Part shown: one piece after another, positions 7,444-13,881 of the stretch
Numbering within the stretch: the stretch's first letter is position 1
Layout of the letters: each line of letters opens with the position of its first letter
Source: CAYTCZ01 sp964436315
GTDB lineage: Bacteria > Actinomycetota > Thermoleophilia > Gaiellales > Gaiellaceae
Direction of reading: 5' to 3'
DNA: 14,358 nt
Assembly (NCBI GenBank): GCA_964436315.1
Contig: CAYTCZ010000102.1
Location: forward strand, 1 to 14,358
Notes under the pieces: model-generated
Database searches by the model: none
Seen by the model: the letters and a program-made list of their open reading frames with translations, nothing else
Told to the model about the DNA's origin: nothing
Translations under genes and position numbers: made by a program

Positions 7444-7477
7444 TGTGGTTGCAATCGCGAATGCCTGTGGGTTGGTG

Positions 7478-8095
7478 ATGTCTGTAGAACCGACGAGTGG
7501 ACTCGCCCCGCTCGAAGACGAAGCTCTCGAACTCGGGTGTGAAATCCGAAACCTGAGGCTCCAATCGGGCCTGACGCTCAGCGACCTCGCGACCGAGGTC
7601 GGTGTCTCCCAGAGCCTGATCTCCCAGATTGAACGCGGCCTCGCGAGCCCGTCGATCACCACGCTCAGAAGACTCGCAGCCGCGCTCGATGTTCCGATCG
7701 CAGCTCTCTTCCAGGGCAGCAACGAGGCCTCGAGCGGAGAAACCGACTCCCTGGGCAGGCGACTCGTCGTCCGTAGAGACGAGCGCAAGGGTCTCCATAT
7801 CCCTCGTTCCAAGGTCGTCTACGAGCTCCTCACGCCAGATCTGAGCCGCAAGATCGAGTTCATCTGGATCGAATACGAACCTGGTTCAGTCACGCATCCG
7901 GATCCGATGTCTCATCCGGGCGAGGAGAACGCAGTCTGCCTCGAGGGATCGGTCGTCGTCACGATCGACGGCCAAGACTTCGTGCTGAACGAAGGGGACA
8001 GCATCTCCTTCGACAGCGGCCGCCCACATCAGGTCGAGAACCGAACGAACGAGCGTGCCGTGCTCGTTTCGGCGATCACGCCGCCGGCTTTCTAG
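7478..8095 (+). CDS. XRE-family transcriptional regulator with C-terminal cupin domain
   Basis: From ATG 7478 the product has 205 residues. An XRE helix-turn-helix occupies about 18-78 (IRNLRLQSGLTLSDLA, VGVSQSLISQIERGLASPSI, TLRRLAAALDVP). A cupin-2 domain fills about 125-200, with HPGEENAVCLEG, the GDSISFDSGRPH motif and likely metal or ligand residues H146, E150 and H184. Regulators of this build, such as PuuR, usually control nearby amine or amino-acid catabolic genes and sense a small ligand in the cupin. ATG 7427 is also in frame but lies in the AT-rich promoter region and upstream of the predicted transcription start, so I prefer 7478; no good Shine-Dalgarno is seen at either. It is divergent from ortA, 73 bp away, and most likely represses or activates the operon and itself. 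Confidence 0.9.
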   Translation: MSVEPTSGLAPLEDEALELGCEIRNLRLQSGLTLSDLATEVGVSQSLISQIERGLASPSITTLRRLAAALDVPIAALFQGSNEASSGETDSLGRRLVVRRDERKGLHIPRSKVVYELLTPDLSRKIEFIWIEYEPGSVTHPDPMSHPGEENAVCLEGSVVVTIDGQDFVLNEGDSISFDSGRPHQVENRTNERAVLVSAITPPAF

Positions 8096-8099
8096 GGTC

Positions 8100-8116
8100 G
8101 CGGACCAATCGTCCGC
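8100..8116 (+). terminator. hairpin directly behind the XRE-cupin gene, candidate terminator
   Basis: GCGGAC (8100-8105), loop CAATC, GTCCGC (8111-8116) form a perfect 6-bp stem starting 5 bases after the regulator stop. The bases that follow (TGCATACAGTCTTCTTC) are only moderately T-rich, so termination may be weak. Confidence 0.4.
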
Positions 8117-8182
8117 TGCATACAGTCTTCTTCGGAGCCTGCAAATGCGGTCTTTTCGTCTGAAAGTACGGACGCCCATGTA

Positions 8183-8211
8183 TCCCCGGGAACCGTCAAG
8201 GCTCCCGGGGA
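8183..8211. terminator. strong 9-bp GC-rich hairpin, possible terminator of the regulator transcript
   Basis: TCCCCGGGA (8183-8191) pairs perfectly with TCCCGGGGA (8203-8211); the 11-base loop can add two inner C-G pairs. There is no T-run on either side. It lies 88 bp after the regulator stop. Terminators without a clear U-tract occur in actinomycetes, but it could equally be a protein-binding palindrome or a remnant. Confidence 0.35.
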
Positions 8212-8355
8212 GAGTTGAGAGGCGATTACGCCTGGACGCCAGCGTGCCAGGGCGACCCGTTGCCAGGGACGGCCGTGCGGCTGCGCCGGCCTGTGCTTGC
8301 TCGTCGGACAGCTCAGCCTGCACGGCGCGCGGGTCCTTCGACACCAGTCGGGCGG

Positions 8356-8541
8356 CAACGCCGCCAGGATGATCAGGCTGGCGAGCACGGTGAGCCTCCG
8401 AGGGCCGACGATCGCGGCCGTCTTGGCCGCACTTCCCGATCCGAGCATCATCGTCGGCGCAACTGGGATGATCCCGAGTCCGGCGACGAAGGCGCTCCGT
8501 CCTTGAACGAGCTGGCAGTACTGGGTCAGGAAGAAGAACAC
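8356..8541 (-). pseudogene. remnant of an EmrB/QacA-type (DHA2) major facilitator transporter
   Basis: The minus strand reads FFFLTQYCQLVQGRS, then FVAGLGIIPVAPTMMLGS, AAKTAAIVGPRRLTV and LASLIILAAL. This is the familiar order of a central-to-late segment of 14-helix drug transporters (FFLTQYLQLVxGxSPLxAGLxLLP, then AxLxxRxGxRR). Only about 62 residues remain. A stop lies shortly upstream in frame and no transporter start or earlier helices precede it. After LAAL the sequence loses hydrophobicity in this frame, and a neighbouring frame continues LAARLVSKDPRAVQAELS with no transporter likeness. A deletion plus frameshift is the simplest reading. A functional short protein is unlikely. Confidence 0.5.
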
Positions 8542-8655
8542 TCTACTTCGCCTCGAAGGTGACCCTCAGGAGGAGAGACGCCAACTTGTGGGCGAAGATC
8601 CCCCGTTCGAGTGATGCCCGAACTCCGGGCTACAAGCCAGACCTCGGAGGCCGCC

Positions 8656-8693
8656 AAAGGGGCACCGCCAAGACTTTCGGCAGCGCCCCTTTT
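8656..8693 (-). terminator. intrinsic terminator downstream of the PLDc_N gene (bidirectional in form)
   Basis: AAAGGGGC (8656-8663) pairs perfectly with GCCCCTTT (8685-8692). The loop can extend the stem with GCC/GGC. A-rich and T-rich flanks (AAA... and ...TTTT) allow it to work on both strands. It begins 23 bp beyond the stop of the minus-strand gene at 8716. Confidence 0.65.
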
Positions 8694-8715
8694 CAAGAGC
8701 AAATCCGTTGATTCG

Positions 8716-8952
8716 TCAGGTAGCTGCGCCGCGGGCATCGGCCGGCCGAGCGATCAGATAGACGAGAACGCCCAGCAACGGCATGAAGATGACGAAGATC
8801 GTCCACCCTGCCTTCGCCCAACCTGAGTGATCGTCACGCATGAAATTGTCAACGAGCGTCCAGATCACGATGAAGAGCCAGAGCACCCAGAGCGCGATGA
8901 TGCAGATCGTCCAGAAGATCTCGAGGAGCGGGTAGTCAGCGCCAAGGACCAC
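8716..8952 (-). CDS. PLDc_N-domain small membrane protein
   Basis: The 78-residue product has two membrane segments (about 11-34 and 49-68). Between and after them is the PLDc_N signature: a D(N)-x-R-D-D turn, SGWAKAGW, a PLLGVLVYLIARP ending and a short polar tail. This domain precedes the catalytic part in cardiolipin-synthase-type phospholipase D proteins but is common as a stand-alone small membrane protein of unknown role in actinomycetes and relatives. No HKD motif is present, so it is not an enzyme. The start is GTG at 8950-8952, with GAGGAGG about 7 nt upstream. It appears to be a single-gene unit, with a terminator at 8656-8693 and 129 bp separating it from the thiolase gene. Confidence 0.85.
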   Translation of the reverse strand: MVLGADYPLLEIFWTICIIALWVLWLFIVIWTLVDNFMRDDHSGWAKAGWTIFVIFMPLLGVLVYLIARPADARGAAT

Positions 8953-9081
8953 GGAGTCACCTCCTCTCTAAGGACTTGTCGTCGGAGGAGCCTTCTCGAG
9001 AGACATCGGCGGGCAACGTTAGCGACGCCCTCGGTTGTCAAGGAACACCCTTTCTTGCCTCGCGTGGGGCTTGGACGAGCG

Positions 9082-10251
9082 CTACGTGAGAGCCCGAAGG
9101 AGGAGCGCTTCGCCCTGTCCTCCACCGCCACAGATCGCCGCGACCCCAAATTCGGCATGCCGTCGCCGAAGCTCGTGGGCGAGAGTGAGGATGAGTCGGA
9201 AGCCCGAGGCGGCGAGCGGATGACCAAGGGCGACCGCGCCGCCGTTCACGTTCACGCGATCCGCATCCAGTCCGAGTTCGGCCATCGAGGCCACGGCGAC
9301 CCCTGCGAAGGCCTCGTTGATTTCCCACAGCTCGACGGCCTCGATGTCCAGGCTGACTCGCTGCAGCAGCTTTCGAGCGGCCTCGGCCGGCCGTAGGTGA
9401 AGCGTCGAGTCCTCTCCGGCGACGAGAGCTCGGGATCCAACCTCGGCGAGCGGTGCGAGGCCAGCGGCCACCGCCCGTTCCCGCGTCGTGACAATGCCGG
9501 CCGAAGCACCGTCGGAAATCTGTGATGCATTGCCCGCCGTGATCGTCCCACCCGTTCCGAAAGCCGGAGGGAGCGAACCGAGCGTGTCCAAGTCGGTGTC
9601 CCGGCGGATCCCCTCGTCGACGGCGAGCTGCACCCGCCCGTTCTGGAAGGGAGCGATCTCCGCGGCGAGGCGGCCGTCATCGGTCGCTGTTGCGGCGCGC
9701 TCGTGGGAACTGACCGAGTAGCGATCCTGATCCTCGCGGCTGATCCCAAGGCGTTCGTTCTCACGGTCCGACAGCTCTCCCATTCCTGCATCGGAGAGCT
9801 GACACCAGAGGCCGTCGTGGACCATCACGTCGATCAGACCCGTATCGCCCAGCTGCGGGGCACCGCGAATGTGCGTCGCGTGAGGCGCGTAGCTCATCGA
9901 GTCGAACCCACCGACGAGGACGCAGTCGGCCTCGCGCTCGCGCACCATCGTCGCTGCAATCGCAACGGCGCTCATGCTCGAGAGACAGACGTCGTTCAGA
10001 GTCGTCCCCGGCACCTCTCGTCGAACTCCCCCGAGCAGCGCCGCCTGCCGGCCCGGGTTCTGGCCGTTGGCCGCCTGCAAGACGTTTCCCATCGCGATGT
10101 AGTCAGGATCGAGTCCCGGGCAACGATCGAGGGCGGCGCGGACCGCGTGTGCGCCGAGTTCGACCGCCGGCACTGAAGCTAGCGCTCCGCCAAACCGTCC
10201 GATCGGGGTTCGGGCGCCGGCTACCAGAACGGGTGCTCCGCGATCCGTCAC
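9082..10251 (-). CDS. thiolase (acetyl-CoA C-acetyltransferase family)
   Basis: The protein has 389 residues, the usual thiolase length. The nucleophile C89 (LNDVCLSSM), NEAFA (312-316), H344 (GHPLAASG) and the acid-base cysteine C374 (CGGGGQGEA) are all present, so it should be active. It either condenses two acetyl-CoA to acetoacetyl-CoA or cleaves beta-ketoacyl-CoA. The GHPLAASG and NDVCLSSM spellings differ slightly from the common GHPIGASG and NxxCxSG, as in many degradative thiolases of actinomycetes. The start is GTG 10249-10251 with GAAGGT about 5 nt upstream. It is divergent from the FAD oxidoreductase across 88 bp and appears monocistronic. A metabolic link to acetyl-CoA from OrtAB is possible, but the gene is not in that operon. 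Confidence 0.93.
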   Translation of the reverse strand: MTDRGAPVLVAGARTPIGRFGGALASVPAVELGAHAVRAALDRCPGLDPDYIAMGNVLQAANGQNPGRQAALLGGVRREVPGTTLNDVCLSSMSAVAIAATMVREREADCVLVGGFDSMSYAPHATHIRGAPQLGDTGLIDVMVHDGLWCQLSDAGMGELSDRENERLGISREDQDRYSVSSHERAATATDDGRLAAEIAPFQNGRVQLAVDEGIRRDTDLDTLGSLPPAFGTGGTITAGNASQISDGASAGIVTTRERAVAAGLAPLAEVGSRALVAGEDSTLHLRPAEAARKLLQRVSLDIEAVELWEINEAFAGVAVASMAELGLDADRVNVNGGAVALGHPLAASGFRLILTLAHELRRRHAEFGVAAICGGGGQGEALLLRALT

Positions 10252-10295
10252 AGTTGACCTTCAGCGTATCCGCCCGCCGCCACAGATTCGACCGA

Positions 10296-10324
10296 TTGCC
10301 GGCCTGGTTTGGTACGGGTATGTT
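10296..10324 (+). promoter_or_regulatory. candidate promoter of the FAD/NAD(P) oxidoreductase
   Basis: TTGCCG (10296-10301), a 17-base spacer and TATGTT (10319-10324) resemble a vegetative promoter. The expected transcription start near 10331 would leave a leader of only about 9 bases, which fits the absence of a Shine-Dalgarno before ATG 10340. The call is by eye. Confidence 0.35.
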
Positions 10325-10339
10325 CGGGTCGACCGCTCC

Positions 10340-11569
10340 ATGAGCAACCCGGCGGTGAGTCAGTCGAGCATCGAGCGAGCGCCGCTCGTCGTCATCGGAG
10401 CCGGCCCGTACGGGCTCGCAATCGCGGCGACCGCGCTCCGGCAGGGTGTCGAGCCGATCGTTCTCGGCGAGCGGATGATGTTTTGGCGGCGAAACATGCC
10501 TCGGGGCATGCTGCTTCGGTCAGGCCCCGAATGGCACCTCGACTCCCTAGGAATCCTCACGCTCGAGGCGTACCTGGCCGAACTCAATCTGACGCCGGAG
10601 GACGTCCACCCAATCCCCGTCGAAGTCTTCATCGACTACGCCGATTGGTTCGTCGACGCGGTCGGACTCGAGCTTCGGGCCGGAATGGTCACCGGAATCG
10701 AACGAACGCACGAGGGCGTCCGCGTGCGGCTCGACGATGGATCACTGATCGACACCGAGATGGCTGTGGCAACTCCGGGTGCTGCCCCCTTCGCGAACAT
10801 CCCGGAGGAGATCACGGAAAGCCTTCCGGCCACGAGCTACGACCACACGTGCGGTCTCATCGATTTCGCCACCCTCGCCGGTAAACGCGTACTGATCGTC
10901 GGTGGACGTCAGAGTGCCTTTGAGTGGGCCGCGCTCATCGGCGAGCAGACCGACGCCGAGATTCACATCGTCCATCGGCATGATCCGCCGCGATTCGCAC
11001 CGTCCGACTGGGGCTTCGTGGAGCCACTTGTCGAATCCACGGTCTCGGTTCGCGGCTGGTACCGGTCGCTTTCACACCTCGAGCAGGAGCAGATCACCGA
11101 GCGTCATTTCCTCGAGGGGAGACTCAAACTCGAGCCGTGGCTGCCCGAGCGACTCGCGAAGAAGACGATTACCCGCTGGCCAAACCGAAACATCGAGCGG
11201 TGGCAAGTTCGACCGGGCGGCGAGATAGAAGCGCGCCTTACCGACGACGACACGGTGCTCGCCGATCACGTCCTCCTCGCAACCGGCTACCGGGTCGATG
11301 TGATGAAGGTCCCGTATTTGTGCGGGCTCGCCGATGAACTCGAGACCGCCGACGGATTCCCTGTCCTGGACGAGGACTCTCAGACGAGCGTTTCGGGTCT
11401 CTACATCACCGGCCAGGCGGCGGTGAGAGATTTCGGCGCCTTCTTCGGATTCGTGGGGGCCGCGCGGGCAGCAGCGGCAATCGTCGTCGGGAAGCTGATC
11501 GAGGCGCCACCCTCACAGTTCTTTGACCGACCCGCACGTGTCTCGGTGGATCGCGGCTCGGAAAACTAA
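10340..11569 (+). CDS. FAD/NAD(P)-dependent oxidoreductase, flavin monooxygenase/ornithine-N-oxygenase-like
   Basis: The 409-residue product starts with a Rossmann FAD site, VVIGAGPYGLAIA (18-30), followed by FWRRNMPRGMLLRS (48-61), a region typical of N-hydroxylating and related monooxygenases. A second nucleotide site, LIVGGRQSAFEWA (185-197), has GGRQSA for NAD(P)H. The ATGY motif (314-317, LLATGYRVD) and GLYITGQA (353-360) close the FAD domain. This arrangement fits class B flavin monooxygenases and their relatives, but the fingerprint of true Baeyer-Villiger enzymes is not seen. The substrate is unknown; a small amine, ketone or sulfur compound is possible. It has no clear ribosome site, consistent with a near-leaderless message. 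Its TAA stop (11567-11569) is interleaved with the TAG stop (11566-11568) of the convergent infA. Confidence 0.85.
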   Translation: MSNPAVSQSSIERAPLVVIGAGPYGLAIAATALRQGVEPIVLGERMMFWRRNMPRGMLLRSGPEWHLDSLGILTLEAYLAELNLTPEDVHPIPVEVFIDYADWFVDAVGLELRAGMVTGIERTHEGVRVRLDDGSLIDTEMAVATPGAAPFANIPEEITESLPATSYDHTCGLIDFATLAGKRVLIVGGRQSAFEWAALIGEQTDAEIHIVHRHDPPRFAPSDWGFVEPLVESTVSVRGWYRSLSHLEQEQITERHFLEGRLKLEPWLPERLAKKTITRWPNRNIERWQVRPGGEIEARLTDDDTVLADHVLLATGYRVDVMKVPYLCGLADELETADGFPVLDEDSQTSVSGLYITGQAAVRDFGAFFGFVGAARAAAAIVVGKLIEAPPSQFFDRPARVSVDRGSEN

Positions 11570-11787
11570 CGGTGCCGGTAGACGATCCGGCCCCGGTTGA
11601 GATCGTAGGGCGAAAGCTCGACGGTCACACGATCTCCCGGGACCATCCTGATCCGATATCGACGCATCTTGCCGGACGAGTAGCCAATCATTTCGTGGCC
11701 GTTATCGAGCATGATCCGGAAGTTTCGATTCCGCAGAGCTTCCGTGATCTCGCCGTCGAGCTCGATCTTCTCTTCCTTGCTTCCCAC
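11566..11787 (-). CDS. infA: translation initiation factor IF-1
   Basis: The 73-residue product is a single OB-fold protein of the IF-1 family: the core ITEALRNRNFRIMLDNGHEM, then SGKMRRYRIRMVPGDRVTVE and SPYDLNRGRIVYRHR match IF-1 throughout. It binds the ribosomal A site during initiation. It does not sit in a ribosomal-protein operon (no rpmJ, rpsM or secY nearby), so it may be a second, stand-alone copy. Y52 (GYSSGKM) and the lysine-poor C-terminus differ from housekeeping IF-1. The start is GTG 11785-11787; ATG is absent and no Shine-Dalgarno stands before it. Instead a 13-codon ORF with a good ribosome site ends in TAG overlapping this GTG, which suggests coupled translation. Its stop overlaps that of the convergent oxidoreductase. 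Confidence 0.93.
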   Translation of the reverse strand: MGSKEEKIELDGEITEALRNRNFRIMLDNGHEMIGYSSGKMRRYRIRMVPGDRVTVELSPYDLNRGRIVYRHR

Positions 11788-11828
11788 TAGATGCGAGCCG
11801 CCCGCGCGCTAGCTTCGGGGCTTAGCAT
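11787..11828 (-). CDS. 13-codon leader ORF translationally coupled to infA
   Basis: ATG 11826-11828 opens MLSPEASARAARI and stops at TAG 11787-11789, one base of which is the first base of the infA GTG (TAGTG). A Shine-Dalgarno GGGAGG (11834-11839) stands 5 bases before the ATG, the best placed in the neighbourhood, while infA itself has none. The likely purpose is to bring ribosomes to the infA start by termination and re-initiation, perhaps as a feedback point for an initiation factor. The peptide itself shows no attenuation-type codon run. Confidence 0.5.
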   Translation of the reverse strand: MLSPEASARAARI

Positions 11829-12097
11829 GAAGACCTCCCTTGCCTCGTCATTGAACGGGTAAGGAAGGCGCCGTGGCGCGACCACACTCGTCCGAAAGAT
11901 CTAGGGTAGCAGCGAGAAGATGAGCGACTACCGTTAGGCGCCGACCACTGTGACGGTTCATTTGACTCCGACTTGCTCCGATCCGCCCGGGGATCATCTC
12001 ACCGATGTCGACGACCCCGTGCAACTGACCGATCTCCCAGGGCACCCTGATCGCGACAACGCGGAGAGGAGCGACTCCTCGCCTCAGAACGGATCCG
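11829..12097. other. 269-bp spacer upstream of infA, no gene recognised
   Basis: This spacer must hold the promoter of infA and the end of the minus-strand FAD oxidase transcript. I see GCGC/GCGC around CGTG (11868-11879), a small palindrome, and the hairpin at 12066-12080 near the oxidase stop. No promoter stands out strongly. Frames across it are low in coding character and I see no RNA gene. Confidence 0.4.
12066..12080 (-). terminator. small hairpin just beyond the FAD oxidase stop
   Basis: GAGGAG (12066-12071), loop CGA, CTCCTC (12075-12080) form a perfect 6-bp stem starting 18 bp after the oxidase stop. There is no T-run, so it is at best a weak terminator. Confidence 0.3.
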
Positions 12098-13489
12098 TCA
12101 CGTCGCCGGCTTGATGTTCTGGTTGATTCGGAAGAAGTTGTCTGGGTCGTACTGTGCCTTGACTTTGGTGAGACGCTCGTAGTTGTCGCGATAGGTCGCC
12201 TGAATGCGCTCCTGGCCCTCATCCATCATGAAGTTGACGTACGCGCCCCCCGCGGAGTATGGATGGACTGCTTCGAAGTAGTCGATCGTCCACTGCTTGA
12301 TCAGGTCGGCGTTCGTAGGGTCCGGATCGACGCCGACGATGACGGAGGCCCACTGCGAGTCGCGATAGGCCCAGGCCGTGTCCGAGGCCGCCACATCGTG
12401 TACCGCGCCGTCAATCGGGTACATGTGCATCGACGAGTGCATCGTCGGGAGCTTCTTCCCCCACTCCGTGTGAACCTCGGCCGCCTCGTCAGAGATCTCG
12501 TCCACGAAGTCAGCGCGCCAGTACCACTGGTGACCCGGCGGGTAGAGGTCATCGAACGCGTTCTGGATTCCTGGAAACGGCATCGCCGCCGGCCCGTGGA
12601 GTGCCGGTCGAGCTGGTTCTTCTACAGCAGCAAGAAGCTGCCCGGCGTCCTCTTCCGAGCCGACAAAACACCAGACCACAGCCGCCATCTTCTGGAGGTG
12701 AAGCTCTTCTGGAAACATGGGCACTGGCGGAACGGTCACGAAGGCAAAGAATCCGTTGAGCTCGCGCGGGGCAGCGTGAATGAACTCCCGATACCACTTG
12801 AGGACGTCGGCCGACTGTTCCACGGGCCAGAACGTCGGCCCTGCAACGACCGTCTCGACCGGATTGAGGTTGAACTCGAACGTGGTTACGACGCCGAAGT
12901 TGCCTCCGCCACCTCGGATGGCCCAGTAGAGGTCCGGGTTCTCGTCGGCACTCGCCGTGACGCGCTCTCCGTCCGGGAGCACTATCTCCGCAGACAGCAG
13001 ATGGTCGATCGTCAGGCCGTACTTGCGGCTGAGATGGCCGACCCCGCCTCCGAGCGTCAGGCCGGCGACGCCCGTCGTACCGATGATCCCCGCCGGAATC
13101 GCAAGACCATGCATGTGCGTTGCAGCGTCGACTTCTCGCAGCTGAAGTCCTGCCTGAAAGCGGCCGATTCGTCGCTCGGGATCAATCTCGATTCCTTTCA
13201 TCAACGAGAGATCCAGAACGAGGCCGTCGTCAACGGTCCCGAGACCGCCGCCGTTGTGCCCACCGCCTCGGATGGCGAGCACGACGTCGTTCTCGCGGGC
13301 AAAGGTCACAGTCTTGACAACGTCGTCCACGCTTGCCGGACGGGCAATGAGTCCGGGCCGGCGGTCGATCATTGCGTTGTAAATCGCTCGGGCCTCGTCG
13401 TATCCCGGATCATCGCGCCCGACGATCTCGCCGTCGAAACCCGACGCGAGCTCCGGGCGCGCATTCGTAAGAGTGGTGACTGAGCTCAT
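12098..13489 (-). CDS. FAD-linked oxidase of the berberine-bridge/PCMH family
   Basis: The product has 463 residues from the start chosen here. A PCMH-type FAD domain (about 40-215) carries the RGGGHN motif with H78, the usual histidine for covalent FAD, then GTTGVAGLTLGGGVGHLSRK and IRGGGGNFGVVT. The C-terminal BBE segment YDPDNFFRINQNI is typical of this class. The second covalent anchor (Cys) of bicovalent members appears absent: the matching stretch reads AGIIGTTGV. Family members oxidise sugars, alcohols or alkaloid-like rings using oxygen. No signal peptide is seen. The start is ATG 13487-13489, because AGGAGG (13496-13501) lies 6 bases before it; ATG 13493-13495 directly abuts that site and cannot use it. 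Substrate unknown. Confidence 0.92.
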   Translation of the reverse strand: MSSVTTLTNARPELASGFDGEIVGRDDPGYDEARAIYNAMIDRRPGLIARPASVDDVVKTVTFARENDVVLAIRGGGHNGGGLGTVDDGLVLDLSLMKGIEIDPERRIGRFQAGLQLREVDAATHMHGLAIPAGIIGTTGVAGLTLGGGVGHLSRKYGLTIDHLLSAEIVLPDGERVTASADENPDLYWAIRGGGGNFGVVTTFEFNLNPVETVVAGPTFWPVEQSADVLKWYREFIHAAPRELNGFFAFVTVPPVPMFPEELHLQKMAAVVWCFVGSEEDAGQLLAAVEEPARPALHGPAAMPFPGIQNAFDDLYPPGHQWYWRADFVDEISDEAAEVHTEWGKKLPTMHSSMHMYPIDGAVHDVAASDTAWAYRDSQWASVIVGVDPDPTNADLIKQWTIDYFEAVHPYSAGGAYVNFMMDEGQERIQATYRDNYERLTKVKAQYDPDNFFRINQNIKPAT

Positions 13490-13495
13490 AGGCAT

Positions 13496-13501
13496 CCTCC
13501 T
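13496..13501 (-). promoter_or_regulatory. Shine-Dalgarno that decides the FAD oxidase start
   Basis: AGGAGG on the minus strand stands 6 bases before ATG 13489 and zero bases before ATG 13495, so only the inner ATG has normal spacing. Confidence 0.75.
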
Positions 13502-13637
13502 TGTTGGACTGATCCAGCCTACGTACTTCGTCCGCGTCTGTCAGCACGGACTTGACTCAGGAATGTCTAACCGAATTATGCGGGCGACCGGCCGTCCGAT
13601 GCGGCCGGCGGTTGCGCCGCGTTTCGTTCAGCTGGCG

Positions 13638-13865
13638 TTAGGACCAGTTCCACTCTTCATGAGACGGGTCCGGTCTCATGCGGCGAATGCGGCGTAAGAG
13701 CCAGACGGTCAAAGCCGCGAGCACCGGCAACTCGAGCAGGAGCCACCACTGCGAAAGAGCGATCGATATCCAGACCAGCGCCACACCCAGTAACAGGGAG
13801 CGCACAACCGTTGGGCGCTCATCGATCTCAAACTCGAACTGCTCCCACACGCTTCCCCACCTCAC
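13638..13865 (-). CDS. small membrane protein of unknown function
   Basis: The 75-residue product has an acidic N-terminus (EFEIDERP), a long hydrophobic stretch from about 24 to 57 that can form two closely spaced membrane helices, and a basic, tryptophan-ended tail (RRIRRMRPD, EEWNWS). The helix-to-RRIRR step suggests the C-terminus is cytoplasmic. I recognise no family. The first in-frame start is GTG 13863-13865, without a clear ribosome site; a second GTG at 13848-13850 has AGGTGGGG about 4 bases upstream and would give a 70-residue protein beginning with WEQFEFE. It follows the coiled-coil gene by 16 bp on the same strand, so the two are probably co-transcribed. The FAD oxidase gene begins 148 bp further on and may be separate. 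Confidence 0.7.
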   Translation of the reverse strand: MRWGSVWEQFEFEIDERPTVVRSLLLGVALVWISIALSQWWLLLELPVLAALTVWLLRRIRRMRPDPSHEEWNWS

Positions 13866-13881
13866 CTAGTGGTCGCTTCGG

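Larger units (their letters stand above)
8096..8715. other. 620-bp stretch without an intact gene
   Basis: Between the regulator and the PLDc_N gene I find no credible complete gene. The stretch holds a hairpin at 8100-8116, a longer hairpin at 8183-8211, a minus-strand transporter remnant at 8356-8541 and a terminator at 8656-8693. A short minus-strand frame in the 8544-8620 region reads ASLERGIFAHKLASLL and then RVTFEAK before a stop; it resembles a protein C-terminus but I cannot place it. The picture is of decayed DNA at an old rearrangement boundary. Confidence 0.5.

Noticed and set aside
7427..7477. Earlier ATG for the XRE-cupin regulator at 7427
   Set aside because: It lies in the AT-rich promoter region with no ribosome site and upstream of the predicted transcription start.
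7405..7812. Extended upstream N-terminus of OrtA
   Set aside because: The frame is open to 7812, but the extra 136 residues lie opposite the regulator gene and OrtA proteins start close to the CWVRIH segment.
8968..9046. Minus-strand TTGACA at about 9040 as a promoter of the PLDc_N gene
   Set aside because: The -35 is perfect, but no fitting -10 lies at 16-18 bases; the nearest TAACGT is only 14 away.
11848..12222. Minus-strand frame with VVAIRVPWEIGQLHGVVDIGE as a possible gene
   Set aside because: The short sensible stretch is flanked by serine- and arginine-rich shadow sequence that overlaps the end of the FAD oxidase in another frame, and no start fits.
12263..13483. Long open frame on the plus strand opposite the FAD oxidase
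   Set aside because: It is the antisense shadow of a well-supported gene: arginine-rich, with no domain pattern. High GC with strong third-position bias keeps antisense frames open.
13552..13580. Plus-strand promoter-like TTGACT-N17-ATTATG
   Set aside because: There is no plus-strand gene downstream within the window, so it is probably a chance match.
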